Shown here: positions 1 through 8,635 of the stretch, piece by piece
How the letters are laid out: each line of letters begins with the position of its first letter
Numbering within the stretch: the stretch's first letter is position 1
Source: JBEBVQ01 sp037190845
GTDB taxonomy: Bacteria > Bacteroidota > Bacteroidia > Chitinophagales > Chitinophagaceae
Reading direction: 5' to 3'
Length of the DNA stretch: 55,372 nt
Assembly: GCA_037190845.1 (NCBI GenBank)
Contig: JBBCJI010000038.1
Location: forward strand, 1 to 55,372
The notes under the pieces: generated by a model
The model's input: only the letters and a program-made list of their open reading frames with translations
Told to the model about the DNA's origin: nothing
The model's database searches: none
Position numbers and translations under genes: made by a program

Positions 1-179
1 ACCGTTCTTTTGTCATAGCTCTACTGAAGAATGGGCTGATCGTCTCCCTTCGAGGGGAGAATGTGAGGGGTGTGGGGGCATTAATATATTTTTACTAATC
101 ATTTTTAAACAGGCTCTAAATGGCAGCCTGATATAGTTCCTCACTTTGATATAATTCAGTTGTCCCAACTGATATATAG
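1..179. repeat. Dispersed intergenic repeat (MITE-like remnant plus second repeat unit)
   Basis: This gene-free stretch carries two repeat units found again elsewhere in the window. Positions 37-118 (core GATCGTCTCCCTTCGAGG followed by a GTGAGGGGTGT word and an end resembling TTTTTAAACAGGCTCTAA) match the right part of the element at 47439-47641. Positions 119-179 match 45690-45749 with about four differences and contain an imperfect inverted repeat (AATTCAGTT / AACTGATAT). The left end of the element lies outside the window. From 180 to 335 I see only AT-rich sequence without a recognisable feature. Confidence 0.7.
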
Positions 180-335
180 ATGCCTTTACTATGGAGCTGA
201 AATTGCAGGATTTTCACTTACGCCCACAAAAACCCTGCAAATTTTTTTGTGCAATATTTTGAGTATGCAAATGAAAATCAATCTATTGAATTGTTTTTAA
301 CGGGCGACTAAATAATCTCTTATTTTTTTAAACTC

Positions 336-365
336 AAAGGGGTTGACCTACCGGCCAACCCCTTT
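336..365 (-). terminator. Terminator hairpin of the susCD-ompA operon
   Basis: The arms AAAGGGGTTG (336-345) and CAACCCCTTT (356-365) pair perfectly around a 10-nt loop, 21 nt beyond the ompA-like stop codon. On the minus strand the stem is followed by GAGTTT and then an A-rich run, so the U-tract is weak. Position and stem strength still make it the best candidate for the operon end. Confidence 0.65.
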
Positions 366-385
366 TAAATGGAAAATGGATTTCC

Positions 386-1747
386 CTACTTCTTATAATT
401 CCGCAGATTAATAGCCGTCCGCCTGTTTTGCGCACGTCCCGTTGCCGTTTCATTGTCAGCCACCGGCTGTGCAGATCCAAACCCCTGGGACGTCAGCCTG
501 TCGGCGCTGATGCCTTTGCTGATCAGGTAATCCCGAACAACAGCCGCCCGTTTTTCCGACAACGGCTGATTAATGGCATCACTTCCGGTGTTATCTGTAT
601 GTCCTTCGATATCGGCATACAAAAGCGTATTGTCTTTCAGGATCTGTACCACTTTATCGATCTGGGCATATGAACTTTTCGTCAGTACCGACTTACCGGT
701 CTGGAAGAATATGGCTTTTGCCGCTTTATCCACTTCACGGACAAGCTCCATCCGGATCTCGGGACAACCATTGTTTGTCTTGCTGAACTGATCGGGACAT
801 TTGTCCACTTCATCATTAAACCCGTCGCCATCACTATCGGGAATGGGGCAGCCATCCCGTTCGGGCGTACCGGCCTGGTACGGACATTTATCCTTATGGT
901 CCGGGATACCGTCACCATCACTGTCGGGACAACCATTAAACTCCGACTTGCCGGCAACCATCGGACATTCATCCTCGCGGTCAGGAACACCATCATTGTC
1001 ACTATCCGGACAACCATTGAACGCGGCTTTACCCGGTATGGAGGGACATTCATCCTCTTCATCGGGCACGCCATCGCTGTCTGTATCCACAGGCGGCACG
1101 ACAACCACAGGCGGCGCATCGGCTTTGCCGAACCAGAATATCATCCCTACAGAATGCTGCAGGTGATTATATTCCTTATTGCCGATAGCCACCCTGTAAC
1201 CGGATTCTAACTGAAGATCAATATCCTTCCCCACATTAAAATTAAATCCCAGTCCCAGCGGAGCGCTCGCAGTCATATAGCTGTGGCCATACCCGTTATC
1301 CTTATATGTGGGCGTGATCCCTGCAAAGAGATAAGGTGTTACGATATACCGGGTTTTATCCAATATATTGAAATTCACCCGTACATCTCCACCCATGTAT
1401 AATTCACGCCGTGGATTATTGTCATATAATAACCTTGGCTCGTATGTTTTATCTGTTTCACTGAGCGGAATTTCGATGTTGGTCATAGAAAGTCCGAGAT
1501 TCAGATCGAAAAAGCGGTTGAGCTCCTTGTAATATCCAAGGCGGGCGCCGGGACGCCACAACAGTTTTTTCTTCATTTCGGTCTGGCCGTTGGAGGTTTC
1601 CACCCGCTCATGAAACAGGTAGTTTCCTGTTATCGGACCGGCATAGTCAAATCCACTGGCATGTATGCCCAGCCCGGAGCGGTTCTGGGCGAAACCCATT
1701 CCTGTATACAACGACAGGAACAGGCATATTGTTAGAAGCTTTTTCAT
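386..1747 (-). CDS. OmpA family outer-membrane protein with thrombospondin type-3 repeats
   Basis: Outer-membrane protein of about 453 aa. An N-terminal signal peptide (MKKLLTICLFLSLYTGMGFA) precedes a region with beta-barrel character (to about residue 215). A proline/valine linker then leads into four to five calcium-binding TSP type-3 repeats (DSDGDGIPD-like, about 220-330). The C-terminal OmpA/MotB peptidoglycan-binding domain (about 336-453) has the expected acidic residue in GHTDNTG and arginine in GRAQNRRT. The upstream in-frame start would be a TTG two codons earlier, so the ATG before KKLL is preferred. It lies 27 nt downstream of the susD-like gene on the same strand and probably belongs to the same operon, tethering the envelope near the SusCD transporter. 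The family is certain; the specific role is unknown. Confidence 0.92.
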   Translation of the reverse strand: MKKLLTICLFLSLYTGMGFAQNRSGLGIHASGFDYAGPITGNYLFHERVETSNGQTEMKKKLLWRPGARLGYYKELNRFFDLNLGLSMTNIEIPLSETDKTYEPRLLYDNNPRRELYMGGDVRVNFNILDKTRYIVTPYLFAGITPTYKDNGYGHSYMTASAPLGLGFNFNVGKDIDLQLESGYRVAIGNKEYNHLQHSVGMIFWFGKADAPPVVVVPPVDTDSDGVPDEEDECPSIPGKAAFNGCPDSDNDGVPDREDECPMVAGKSEFNGCPDSDGDGIPDHKDKCPYQAGTPERDGCPIPDSDGDGFNDEVDKCPDQFSKTNNGCPEIRMELVREVDKAAKAIFFQTGKSVLTKSSYAQIDKVVQILKDNTLLYADIEGHTDNTGSDAINQPLSEKRAAVVRDYLISKGISADRLTSQGFGSAQPVADNETATGRAQNRRTAINLRNYKK

Positions 1748-1774
1748 ACACAATGTTTTAATCGTTTGTGAATA

Positions 1775-3277
1775 TTAATAGCCGGTATTTTGAATAATAC
1801 TCCGGTTGGCATTGATCTCATACTGTGGTATCGGCAACTGGAAACGGTGGTCGCCGGCAGACAGATTGAGATATTGCGGTAACGGCGCCGTACCGGCTCC
1901 GTCAGACCGGTCTCCCGATCCGCTGCGCTGTACAGGCAATCCAAGTCTTTTCAGGTCAAAGAACCGGTGTCCTTCGTAAGCCAGTTCTTTGCGCCGCTCA
2001 TCCAATATGGCGTCCAGCAGGTTTTGTCCTGTCTCCATACCCGGCAGATATGACTCATACCTTTCGGAGCGAAGGGCATTCAGATCTGTCAGCGCTTCAG
2101 CATCCATACCCAGACGGTGATGTGCCTCGGCACGGTTCAGCAGTACTTCCGCAACACGCAAATATTTCATATCATTTACAGAAGCCACACCGCCGGTCTT
2201 ACCGGGATATTTAACAATAGAATTGTAAGAGAATCCCTGGAAATCGTTGGTAAGGAAATAGGTCTGCTTACGTACATCCCCATCATCGTATGACTGGTAA
2301 AAATTATAATCGGGGGCATATTCATTCCGGATACCTGTAGGTCCGGGCTGGTTATATCCCACGCCGATCCGCACACGGTCTATCGTCGTAATGATCACTT
2401 TAAACAGTACGCCCGATTCTGTTTCGTCTCTCCATATAGCCGGGAAGAGGTTAAAAGCGCCTACATCATTGTTTACAGCAAGCGCACGATCTGCGGCATT
2501 TTTGGCTTTCTGCCATTCCCCGCCATACAGGAACACGCGGGAGAGCAATCCGGATACCGCCGCTTTACTTAGCCGGCCGTGGCCGTTATTAGCCGCAATG
2601 AGATTTTCTGCTTTCTCCAGATCAGCTACTACACGTTCGTATACGTCGCGCACCGTATGCCGGCCCGGCATTGCTTCTACATCTGTGGTTGTCACATAAG
2701 GCACACCCGGATCCGAGCCGCCTGCAGCCTGCGGTCCTGATACGGGTTTGGCATACACCCGCAGCAGATCAAAATGGGCCATACCTCTGACAGCCAGCGC
2801 TTCGCCTTCTGCATTGCTTCTGAACTCCGTTTCGCTGTCTTCAAGGTTATCTGTATTTTCCAGTATGGAATTGGCCAGCCTTATCACCTGGTATCCGTCC
2901 CGCCATGTCTCGGTCGTAGTATTGGCGGAGTAGGTCCATTGAAAAAAAGCCTGCTGCGACCGCCTGCCGGTGCTTACGATCACCACATTGTCTGCCAGGA
3001 TATCCGGCGAAGAAGCCCAGGCAAAGGCATCCTCTCCGCCCAGATAATTGTTGGCAGCAAAGGTAGCGGTCGAGTTCCCGGTAATGATCATCCGGTTGTA
3101 CAGACCACGGAGCGCATTGGTAAAGTCCTGCTCTGTGTTAAAGGCGTATTCCTGCGGTACCTGATCGTACGGCACTTTATCCAGCGCCTTTCTGCAGGCC
3201 GGCAATCCCAGCAGCAGGATTGCTGCAGCCAGGACGCCGTGAAAAGTATATGATCTCATAATTGTTCGTTTTTGCAT
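1775..3277 (-). CDS. RagB/SusD family nutrient-binding outer-membrane lipoprotein
   Basis: SusD-like surface lipoprotein of 500 aa that would cap the neighbouring SusC channel and bind its ligand. It has a type II signal peptide ending in the lipobox GLPAC with the lipidated Cys at about residue 28. The SusD N-terminal TPR-like region follows (DKVPYDQVPQEYAFNTEQDF, ALRGLYNRM). The typical C-terminal RagB part has LRVAEVLLNRAEAHHRLG, LNALRSERY and LDERRKELAYEGHRFFDLKR. It starts 3 nt after the susC-like stop, which shows tight co-transcription and probable translational coupling. A second ATG at codon 7 is also possible. No glycosidase is adjacent, so the ligand (glycan, peptide or other) cannot be named. 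Confidence 0.95.
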   Translation of the reverse strand: MQKRTIMRSYTFHGVLAAAILLLGLPACRKALDKVPYDQVPQEYAFNTEQDFTNALRGLYNRMIITGNSTATFAANNYLGGEDAFAWASSPDILADNVVIVSTGRRSQQAFFQWTYSANTTTETWRDGYQVIRLANSILENTDNLEDSETEFRSNAEGEALAVRGMAHFDLLRVYAKPVSGPQAAGGSDPGVPYVTTTDVEAMPGRHTVRDVYERVVADLEKAENLIAANNGHGRLSKAAVSGLLSRVFLYGGEWQKAKNAADRALAVNNDVGAFNLFPAIWRDETESGVLFKVIITTIDRVRIGVGYNQPGPTGIRNEYAPDYNFYQSYDDGDVRKQTYFLTNDFQGFSYNSIVKYPGKTGGVASVNDMKYLRVAEVLLNRAEAHHRLGMDAEALTDLNALRSERYESYLPGMETGQNLLDAILDERRKELAYEGHRFFDLKRLGLPVQRSGSGDRSDGAGTAPLPQYLNLSAGDHRFQLPIPQYEINANRSIIQNTGY

Positions 3278-3280
3278 GGT

Positions 3281-6200
3281 TTAGAATGTTGCGTTTAAAC
3301 CGAATGAAATGGAGCGTACCTGCGGATAGCTGTAGAGGGCATACATACCGGGAGCTTTGTAGGTATCTTCTTCACCACTGCCCAGGCCCACTTCCGGATC
3401 TCCTTTATATTCCTTGGCCCAGTAAAACAGGTTTTGGCCTTGTACAAAGAATGACAACTGCTGCATCCGTATTTTATTGGGCAGATAAGAAGGCACTACA
3501 TAAGAGAGCGTAATATTGCGCAGGCGTATAAAGTCGCCTTTCTGCAACCAGCGGTCTGTTGTTTGCACCGTGTATTGCGGATCGGGATTTTTAGCATTAT
3601 CCCCCGGCTTCGTCCAGTAATTCATAGCGTCTGCGGCCTGTGCCATATAAACAGCATCCATGCCGGAGTTCAGATCCCGCCAGGGATAATTCAGGATATA
3701 GTTGCCGCCGCTGAAGAAAAACTCTCCCGACAGTGTCAGACCTTTATAGGTTACAGCCGTATTGATGCTGCCGAAATACCGCGGATCCGGCGATTTGCCG
3801 GTCAGCAGGGTCGCATAAGTAGTGCTGAACTCATCCGAGATCTGCCCGTCCTTTGTATAATACAAAGGCCTGCCTGTCTGGGGATCCACACCTGCAGACC
3901 GTACCAGGAAATATGTATTGACCGGCTGGCCGACCACCCATTGCGTACCGGCGGCATCCTGCGGGATGGTATCGCCTCCGTAGAGCTCGGTGATCTTATT
4001 TCTCTGGAAGGTAATATTACCCCCAACACTCCAGTTGAAATCCCGCGTACGGATGATATCTACATTCATATTAAATTCGATACCACGATTCTGCAGCTCA
4101 CCTACATTCTCAAGCCGCGACTGAAAACCTGTGGTGGAGGAAAGCGGCCGGTCGAGCAGCAGGGCGGATGTATTTTTCTGGAATGCGGCCAGCGTACCGG
4201 TAAGCCGGTTCTGGAAAAACCCGAAGTCAATACCCGCAGAGGTCATCATAGATTTTTCCCAGGTAAGATTAGGGTTACCCGGGCGTACCGGGTATGAGAT
4301 CGAAAGCCCGTTATACCGTCCGAATCCAAAGGTGGTAAGATGCTCATAATTACCGATATCAAAATTGCCACTCGTACCGGTAGAAGCGAAGAGACGCAGC
4401 ATATTCACATTGCGTGACCCGGAAAGAAATCCTTCACGTGAGATCACCCAGCTTGCACCACCCGCATAGAAGTTACCGTATTTATTATTTATGGCAAAGC
4501 GTGAAGAACCGTCCCGCCGTATAGAACCGTTGAGATAATATTTTCCCCCGTAATTATATTCGAGCCTTCCGAAAAACGAAGCCAGCGTCCAGTCGTATTT
4601 GGCTGTACCGAAATTGGTATTTTCAGCAGCAATATTCTGGGTATTGTTGTTTTCGGTAGGGTACCCGATACTGCGGATCGTATAGGATTTAAATTCTTCC
4701 TGTGTATACTCCGTACCTGCAAGTGCGCCGATCGTATGCCCGCCGCCGAAGGTTTTGGTATAATTCAGTGTATTACTCCAGCGATAATTGAACCGGTAAA
4801 AACCATTATCCGTTTTATTACCTGGTTTTTCGGGATTACCTGTATAAAAATCAAGCACGGATCCGGGTTTGATAAAATACTCGCGGGTATAATCGGTATA
4901 TTCCGTACTGAATTCCGTTCTGAACTTCAGGTCGCGGAAAAGCTTTAGCTGACCGTAGAATGTGCTCACTCCGTTCAGTGTATTCGCTTTTTCCGGATTA
5001 TTGGCGATCGCTTCCGAAATGGACAATCCCTGATGTGTAAGATTGTAGCTACCGTCGGGATTCCGCACCGGCTCGTAAGGATTATAGGTATAAATGGCCA
5101 CAAAAGGATTCTGTACGTTATAGATATCCCGCAGCAACGACTCCTTACGGTTGCTCATCATGAGGTTGGTACCGGCTTCAAACCAGTCGGTAAATTCATG
5201 CGACACATTCAGCCGGCCACCCCGCCTGGTAAAATCGGAGCCGAAGCTGATACCTTCTTCCTTATAGTCCTGCAGGGAGAAGAATACCCGCGTACGATCC
5301 GTACCGCCGCTGATGGAGACATCATGAATAGTGAATTTTGCAGGACGCAGCAACTCCCGGAACCAGTCGGTTTTCTGACTATTCATGGCAGATCTCAACG
5401 ATTGCATTTCCGCATCCGGTATATCATGTATGGATGCGTATCCGTTATCATCCATATATGCCTGAACATATTCATTGGCATACCCCAGATTCCGTTCATA
5501 GCGGAGCTTTTCATCAAAATTCATCAGCCGGAAGTTGTCCTGGGTTTTAGATTTTACACCGTGCTGGAATGTATAAGAAAGCTGCGCTTTATCCCTTTTA
5601 CCTTTTTTGGTAGTGATCATCAGCACCCCATTGGAGGCACGTGAACCGTAGATGGATGCTGTTGAAGCGTCTTTCAGAATGGATATATTCTCAATGTCAT
5701 TCGGGTTAAGCGCATTATAGGCATCTTCGGAAACCGGCTGGCCGTCTATTACAATCAGCGGAGATGCGCCTGCATTCAGCGAACCGACACCACGCACCCG
5801 GAGGTAGGCATTCTGACCCGGGCGACCGTTGATGGCCGTTACCTGCAGTCCGGGCGCTTTACCCTGCAGCATATTCTGGAAGCTGCCGAATGGCTTATTC
5901 TCCAGCTCTTCCGCCCCTACAATAGTGGTAGAGCCCGAAACCGCCTCCCGGCGCTGGGTGCCATAACCAACCACTACCACATCCTGTAACGACTGAGACA
6001 ACGGATTGAGCCGCACATTGATAAAATTACCGGTAGCCGCTACCGTTTCCTTATTGTACCCGACAGAGCTGATCTCAACGAAACCTGCATCCTGGGGTAC
6101 ATTCGCGATCTGAAATTCGCCATCCAGGTTGGTAACCCCTCCCAGGTCAGTACCCTGAACTTTAATGGTAGCGCCCGGAACAGGAAGGCCGGCATCATCC

Positions 6201-6286
6201 GAGACCTTCCCCCGGATGGTACGTACCTGCGCCCATAACTGAACGGCAACCATTAACATCACAAGCGTTAAAAGTGTTTTTTTCAT
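3281..6286 (-). CDS. SusC/RagA family TonB-linked outer-membrane transporter
   Basis: TonB-dependent importer of 1001 aa. A signal peptide (about 1-19, ending LWA) is followed by a carboxypeptidase-regulatory-like domain (about 22-100, IRGKVSDDAGLPVPGATIKV). The conserved SusC segment LQDVVVVGYGTQRREAVSGS, the plug domain (about 105-225, ending RASNGVLMITTKKGKR) and a 22-strand-type barrel follow, ending in the aromatic-terminated SISFGLNATF. It is the first gene of a susC-susD-ompA operon. No ECF sigma/anti-sigma pair or hybrid sensor lies upstream; instead the divergent neighbour is rplM, so its control is not the usual adjacent regulator type. The substrate is unknown. Confidence 0.96.
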   Translation of the reverse strand: MKKTLLTLVMLMVAVQLWAQVRTIRGKVSDDAGLPVPGATIKVQGTDLGGVTNLDGEFQIANVPQDAGFVEISSVGYNKETVAATGNFINVRLNPLSQSLQDVVVVGYGTQRREAVSGSTTIVGAEELENKPFGSFQNMLQGKAPGLQVTAINGRPGQNAYLRVRGVGSLNAGASPLIVIDGQPVSEDAYNALNPNDIENISILKDASTASIYGSRASNGVLMITTKKGKRDKAQLSYTFQHGVKSKTQDNFRLMNFDEKLRYERNLGYANEYVQAYMDDNGYASIHDIPDAEMQSLRSAMNSQKTDWFRELLRPAKFTIHDVSISGGTDRTRVFFSLQDYKEEGISFGSDFTRRGGRLNVSHEFTDWFEAGTNLMMSNRKESLLRDIYNVQNPFVAIYTYNPYEPVRNPDGSYNLTHQGLSISEAIANNPEKANTLNGVSTFYGQLKLFRDLKFRTEFSTEYTDYTREYFIKPGSVLDFYTGNPEKPGNKTDNGFYRFNYRWSNTLNYTKTFGGGHTIGALAGTEYTQEEFKSYTIRSIGYPTENNNTQNIAAENTNFGTAKYDWTLASFFGRLEYNYGGKYYLNGSIRRDGSSRFAINNKYGNFYAGGASWVISREGFLSGSRNVNMLRLFASTGTSGNFDIGNYEHLTTFGFGRYNGLSISYPVRPGNPNLTWEKSMMTSAGIDFGFFQNRLTGTLAAFQKNTSALLLDRPLSSTTGFQSRLENVGELQNRGIEFNMNVDIIRTRDFNWSVGGNITFQRNKITELYGGDTIPQDAAGTQWVVGQPVNTYFLVRSAGVDPQTGRPLYYTKDGQISDEFSTTYATLLTGKSPDPRYFGSINTAVTYKGLTLSGEFFFSGGNYILNYPWRDLNSGMDAVYMAQAADAMNYWTKPGDNAKNPDPQYTVQTTDRWLQKGDFIRLRNITLSYVVPSYLPNKIRMQQLSFFVQGQNLFYWAKEYKGDPEVGLGSGEEDTYKAPGMYALYSYPQVRSISFGLNATF

Positions 6287-6430
6287 GTTTTAAATTTTAA
6301 ACATTAGAAAAGATGCTGTATTGCAGACAAACCGGTATCCGGCAGATAGGGTTGTGTATTTGATCCATAGGCTCTATTTTTTATATGGTTTAAAAAACAT
6401 TCGAAAGAATACACATTATATTTTCTTTAA

Positions 6431-6438
6431 CAAAAATA
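6431..6438 (-). promoter_or_regulatory. Candidate -7 element for the susC operon
   Basis: Minus-strand TATTTTTG fits the Bacteroidota -7 consensus TAnnTTTG and would give a leader of about 140 nt for the SusC gene. No convincing -33 TTG sits at the usual distance, so the call is tentative. The rest of the 362-bp divergent gap (6287-6648) is AT-rich, with nothing else recognised apart from the rplM promoter. Confidence 0.35.
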
Positions 6439-6550
6439 ATACCATCGCTTCAAAATATCCCCCTTTTTGCGTGATATTTTAAACATGAAGCTATTTTCAC
6501 ATTGATATTCATGCATTTGCAGCATTGCAATAAATTTTTTTAATGAATTT

Positions 6551-6582
6551 TTTGGCATACTCAATTCATGAGTCTACCTTTG
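6551..6582 (+). promoter_or_regulatory. Promoter of the rplM-rpsI operon
   Basis: A near-perfect Bacteroidota housekeeping promoter: TTTG at 6551-6554, a 20-nt spacer and TACCTTTG at 6575-6582 (consensus TAnnTTTG). Transcription would start near 6587-6590, leaving a leader of about 60 nt before the L13 start codon. Confidence 0.85.
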
Positions 6583-6648
6583 CACTCCCAAAATTTCAAA
6601 GCAGCAGGAAGGGAAATATCCCGGCCTGTTAAAAAATTTTAAACGGAA

Positions 6649-7092
6649 ATGAGACATCTGAGTTTTAAGACACAATCCGCAAACGAGAAGATCGTACAGC
6701 GCAACTGGTACGTGGTAGACGCCACCAACCAGACGCTCGGCCGCATGACTACAAGGATCGCGAGCATCCTGCGCGGTAAAAACAAAGCTTATTTTACACC
6801 CCACTTCGACTGTGGTGATTATGTAATCGTTGTTAACTCCGGTAAGGTGAAATTCACCGGTAACAAACTGGAAGAGAAGGAATACCAGACCTATTCGGGT
6901 TATCCCGGCGGTCAGAAATCAGCAACTGCAAAAGAGTTGCAGCAACGCCGGCCGAATGTAATCATCGAACGTGCTGTAAAAGGCATGTTACCCAAAAACC
7001 GTCTGGGACGCGCCATGTACAAAAAACTGTTTGTATACGAAGGCGCCGACCATCCCCATACGGCACAAAAGCCCCAGGAACTGAAGTTTTAA
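6649..7092 (+). CDS. rplM: 50S ribosomal protein L13
   Basis: L13 of the large ribosomal subunit, 147 aa, the normal length. Family signatures include the N-terminal WYVVDATNQTLGRMTTRIA, the central YYFTPHFDCGDYVIVVN-like stretch and the C-terminal AVKGMLPKNRLGRAMYKKLFVYEGADHPH. It is directly followed (33 nt) by rpsI, the near-universal L13-S9 pairing, and preceded by a consensus promoter. Translation would start at the ATG at 6649; no clear Shine-Dalgarno sequence is visible, as is usual in this phylum. Confidence 0.98.
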   Translation: MRHLSFKTQSANEKIVQRNWYVVDATNQTLGRMTTRIASILRGKNKAYFTPHFDCGDYVIVVNSGKVKFTGNKLEEKEYQTYSGYPGGQKSATAKELQQRRPNVIIERAVKGMLPKNRLGRAMYKKLFVYEGADHPHTAQKPQELKF

Positions 7093-7125
7093 TCTCATTA
7101 TTAGCAAACAGAATAACTCTATAAG

Positions 7126-7515
7126 ATGGAGAAGCAAAAAAATGCCGTCGGTCGCCGTAAAGAAGCCGTAGCGCGCATATATATCAGTAAAGGTACCGGT
7201 AACATTACCGTAAATGATAAGGATTACAAAGTTTACTTCCCGATCATGTACCTGCAAAATCAGGTGGAACTGCCCCTGAAAACTATTGAAGCGACAGATA
7301 GCTTTGATATTGTTATTAATGTACAGGGCGGCGGTCCGAAAGGACAGGCTGAAGCCGTTAAACTGGGCATTGCCCGCGCACTCTGTGACGTCAATGAGGA
7401 ATATCGCCCTGCGCTGAAGAAAGAAGGCCTGATGCGCCGCGACCCACGCTCTGTAGAACGTAAGAAATTCGGTAAACGCAAAGCACGTCGCAGCTTCCAG
7501 TTCTCTAAACGTTAA
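7126..7515 (+). CDS. rpsI: 30S ribosomal protein S9
   Basis: S9 of the small ribosomal subunit, 129 aa. It begins with NAVGRRKEAVARIYI, carries the GGGPKGQAEAVKLGIARAL core, and ends in the basic tail RKKFGKRKARRSFQFSKR. In S9 the C-terminal Lys-Arg reaches the P-site tRNA. It is co-transcribed with rplM. Confidence 0.98.
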   Translation: MEKQKNAVGRRKEAVARIYISKGTGNITVNDKDYKVYFPIMYLQNQVELPLKTIEATDSFDIVINVQGGGPKGQAEAVKLGIARALCDVNEEYRPALKKEGLMRRDPRSVERKKFGKRKARRSFQFSKR

Positions 7516-7622
7516 CATAATAATTCACCGGTCAGAACCCGGATTATTCAATCATTAATTAACAATGCCGGGCCGGCGCTCTTTCTGCAAAGTGCTACGG
7601 CCAAGGCTCAAGAAAAAATAAA
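7516..7622 (+). other. Structured leader upstream of rpsB
   Basis: The 107-nt gap between rpsI and rpsB contains GC-rich segments that can pair (GCGCT with AGTGC, and GGCC with GGCC, between about 7566 and 7606) just before the S2 start. Ribosomal protein leaders often act in autoregulation, but I cannot match this one to a known class. It could equally be a processing or partial termination site. Confidence 0.25.
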
Positions 7623-8525
7623 ATGGAAGAAAGCAAAAACCTTCATCAGCAGCTTCTGGAAGCCGGTGTACACTTTGGTCACCTGAAGAAAAAATGGAAC
7701 CCCAAAATGCTCCCGTACATCTTCGCGGAAAAAAACGGGATCCATATCATTGACCTGAATAAAACCATCGAAGGCCTCGACGAAGCTGCAGCGGCGTTGA
7801 AATCTATTGCCAAAAGCGGTAAAAAGATCATGTTCGTAGCCACCAAAAAACAGGCAAAAGAGATCGTTGCCGAAGCGGCGGCCAAAGTAAACATGCCCTT
7901 CGTTACCGAACGCTGGCTGGGTGGTATGCTCACCAACTTCTCTACAATCCGCAAGAGCGTAAAGAAAATGCAGAGCATCGAAAAAATGCTCACAGACGGC
8001 ACCATGGACAGCGTAACCAAAAAGGAACGCCTTACATTAAGCCGCAGCAGGGATAAAATGGAAAAGGTACTTGGTGGTATCTCCCAGATGGGACGTACTC
8101 CGGCTGCGCTTTTCATCGTAGACATTACACATGAGCACATTGCTCTTGCAGAAGCCAAGCGCCTCGGCATCTCTACGTTCGCTATGGTAGATACCAACAG
8201 CGACCCTACCAAGGTAGACTTTGCTATTCCTTCGAATGACGATGCTACCAAATCCATTGCCATCGTCACCAATTACCTCGCCGCAGCCATCCTCGAAGGA
8301 CTGGAAGAACGCGCGCAAAGTAAGGAAAGCGGTGAAGAAGAAGCTCAGGAAGAAGCTACTGAACAGCAGGAACTCCGCGGACTGAACCTTGATGAAGAAG
8401 GTGACAAAAAAGAAAAAGGCACCGGTGGAGCACCCCGTCGTCGCCAGGGAGCCGGCACACGTGGTGGTGGCGGACCGCGCCAGGGAGCCGGTACTCGCAA
8501 ACCCGGTGGCGTACCGAAACGATAA
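7623..8525 (+). CDS. rpsB: 30S ribosomal protein S2 with C-terminal Glu-rich and RGG-like extension
   Basis: S2 of the small subunit, 300 aa against about 240 in Escherichia coli. The conserved core (about 1-230) has LLEAGVHFGHLKKKWNPKM, ERWLGGMLTNFSTI and IVDITHEHIALAEAKRLGI. The extension has an acidic stretch (about 237-268, rich in EE and EEA), then a Gly/Arg/Pro tail in which RQGAGTR occurs twice. Longer S2 proteins are common in Bacteroidota; the RGG-like repeat could contact RNA, which is an inference. tsf follows, the usual partner. Confidence 0.97.
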   Translation: MEESKNLHQQLLEAGVHFGHLKKKWNPKMLPYIFAEKNGIHIIDLNKTIEGLDEAAAALKSIAKSGKKIMFVATKKQAKEIVAEAAAKVNMPFVTERWLGGMLTNFSTIRKSVKKMQSIEKMLTDGTMDSVTKKERLTLSRSRDKMEKVLGGISQMGRTPAALFIVDITHEHIALAEAKRLGISTFAMVDTNSDPTKVDFAIPSNDDATKSIAIVTNYLAAAILEGLEERAQSKESGEEEAQEEATEQQELRGLNLDEEGDKKEKGTGGAPRRRQGAGTRGGGGPRQGAGTRKPGGVPKR

Positions 8526-8531
8526 ATTAAT

Positions 8532-8598
8532 TTGAAAATTTGGGAATTTGAAAATGAGTCAATGAACTTGTACATTTTCAGATTCCCAAATTTTTCAA
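8532..8598. repeat. Long imperfect hairpin between rpsB and tsf
   Basis: The arms 8532-8556 and 8573-8598 (core words TTTGGGAAT and ATTCCCAAA, flanked by TTGAAAA/TTTTCAA) can form a stem of about 25 bp around a 16-nt loop. The sequence is very AT-rich and unlike a simple rho-independent terminator because no U-run follows. It could be a mobile palindromic repeat or a processing/attenuation element separating S2 from EF-Ts expression. Confidence 0.6.
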
Positions 8599-8635
8599 TT
8601 TAACTAATTAAAAACCGTATTAAAAACAATAATTG

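Noticed and set aside
386..6286. Polysaccharide utilisation locus consisting of susCD and the GH5 enzyme
   Set aside because: The GH5 gene is about 40 kb away with unrelated genes between; there is no evidence that they function together.
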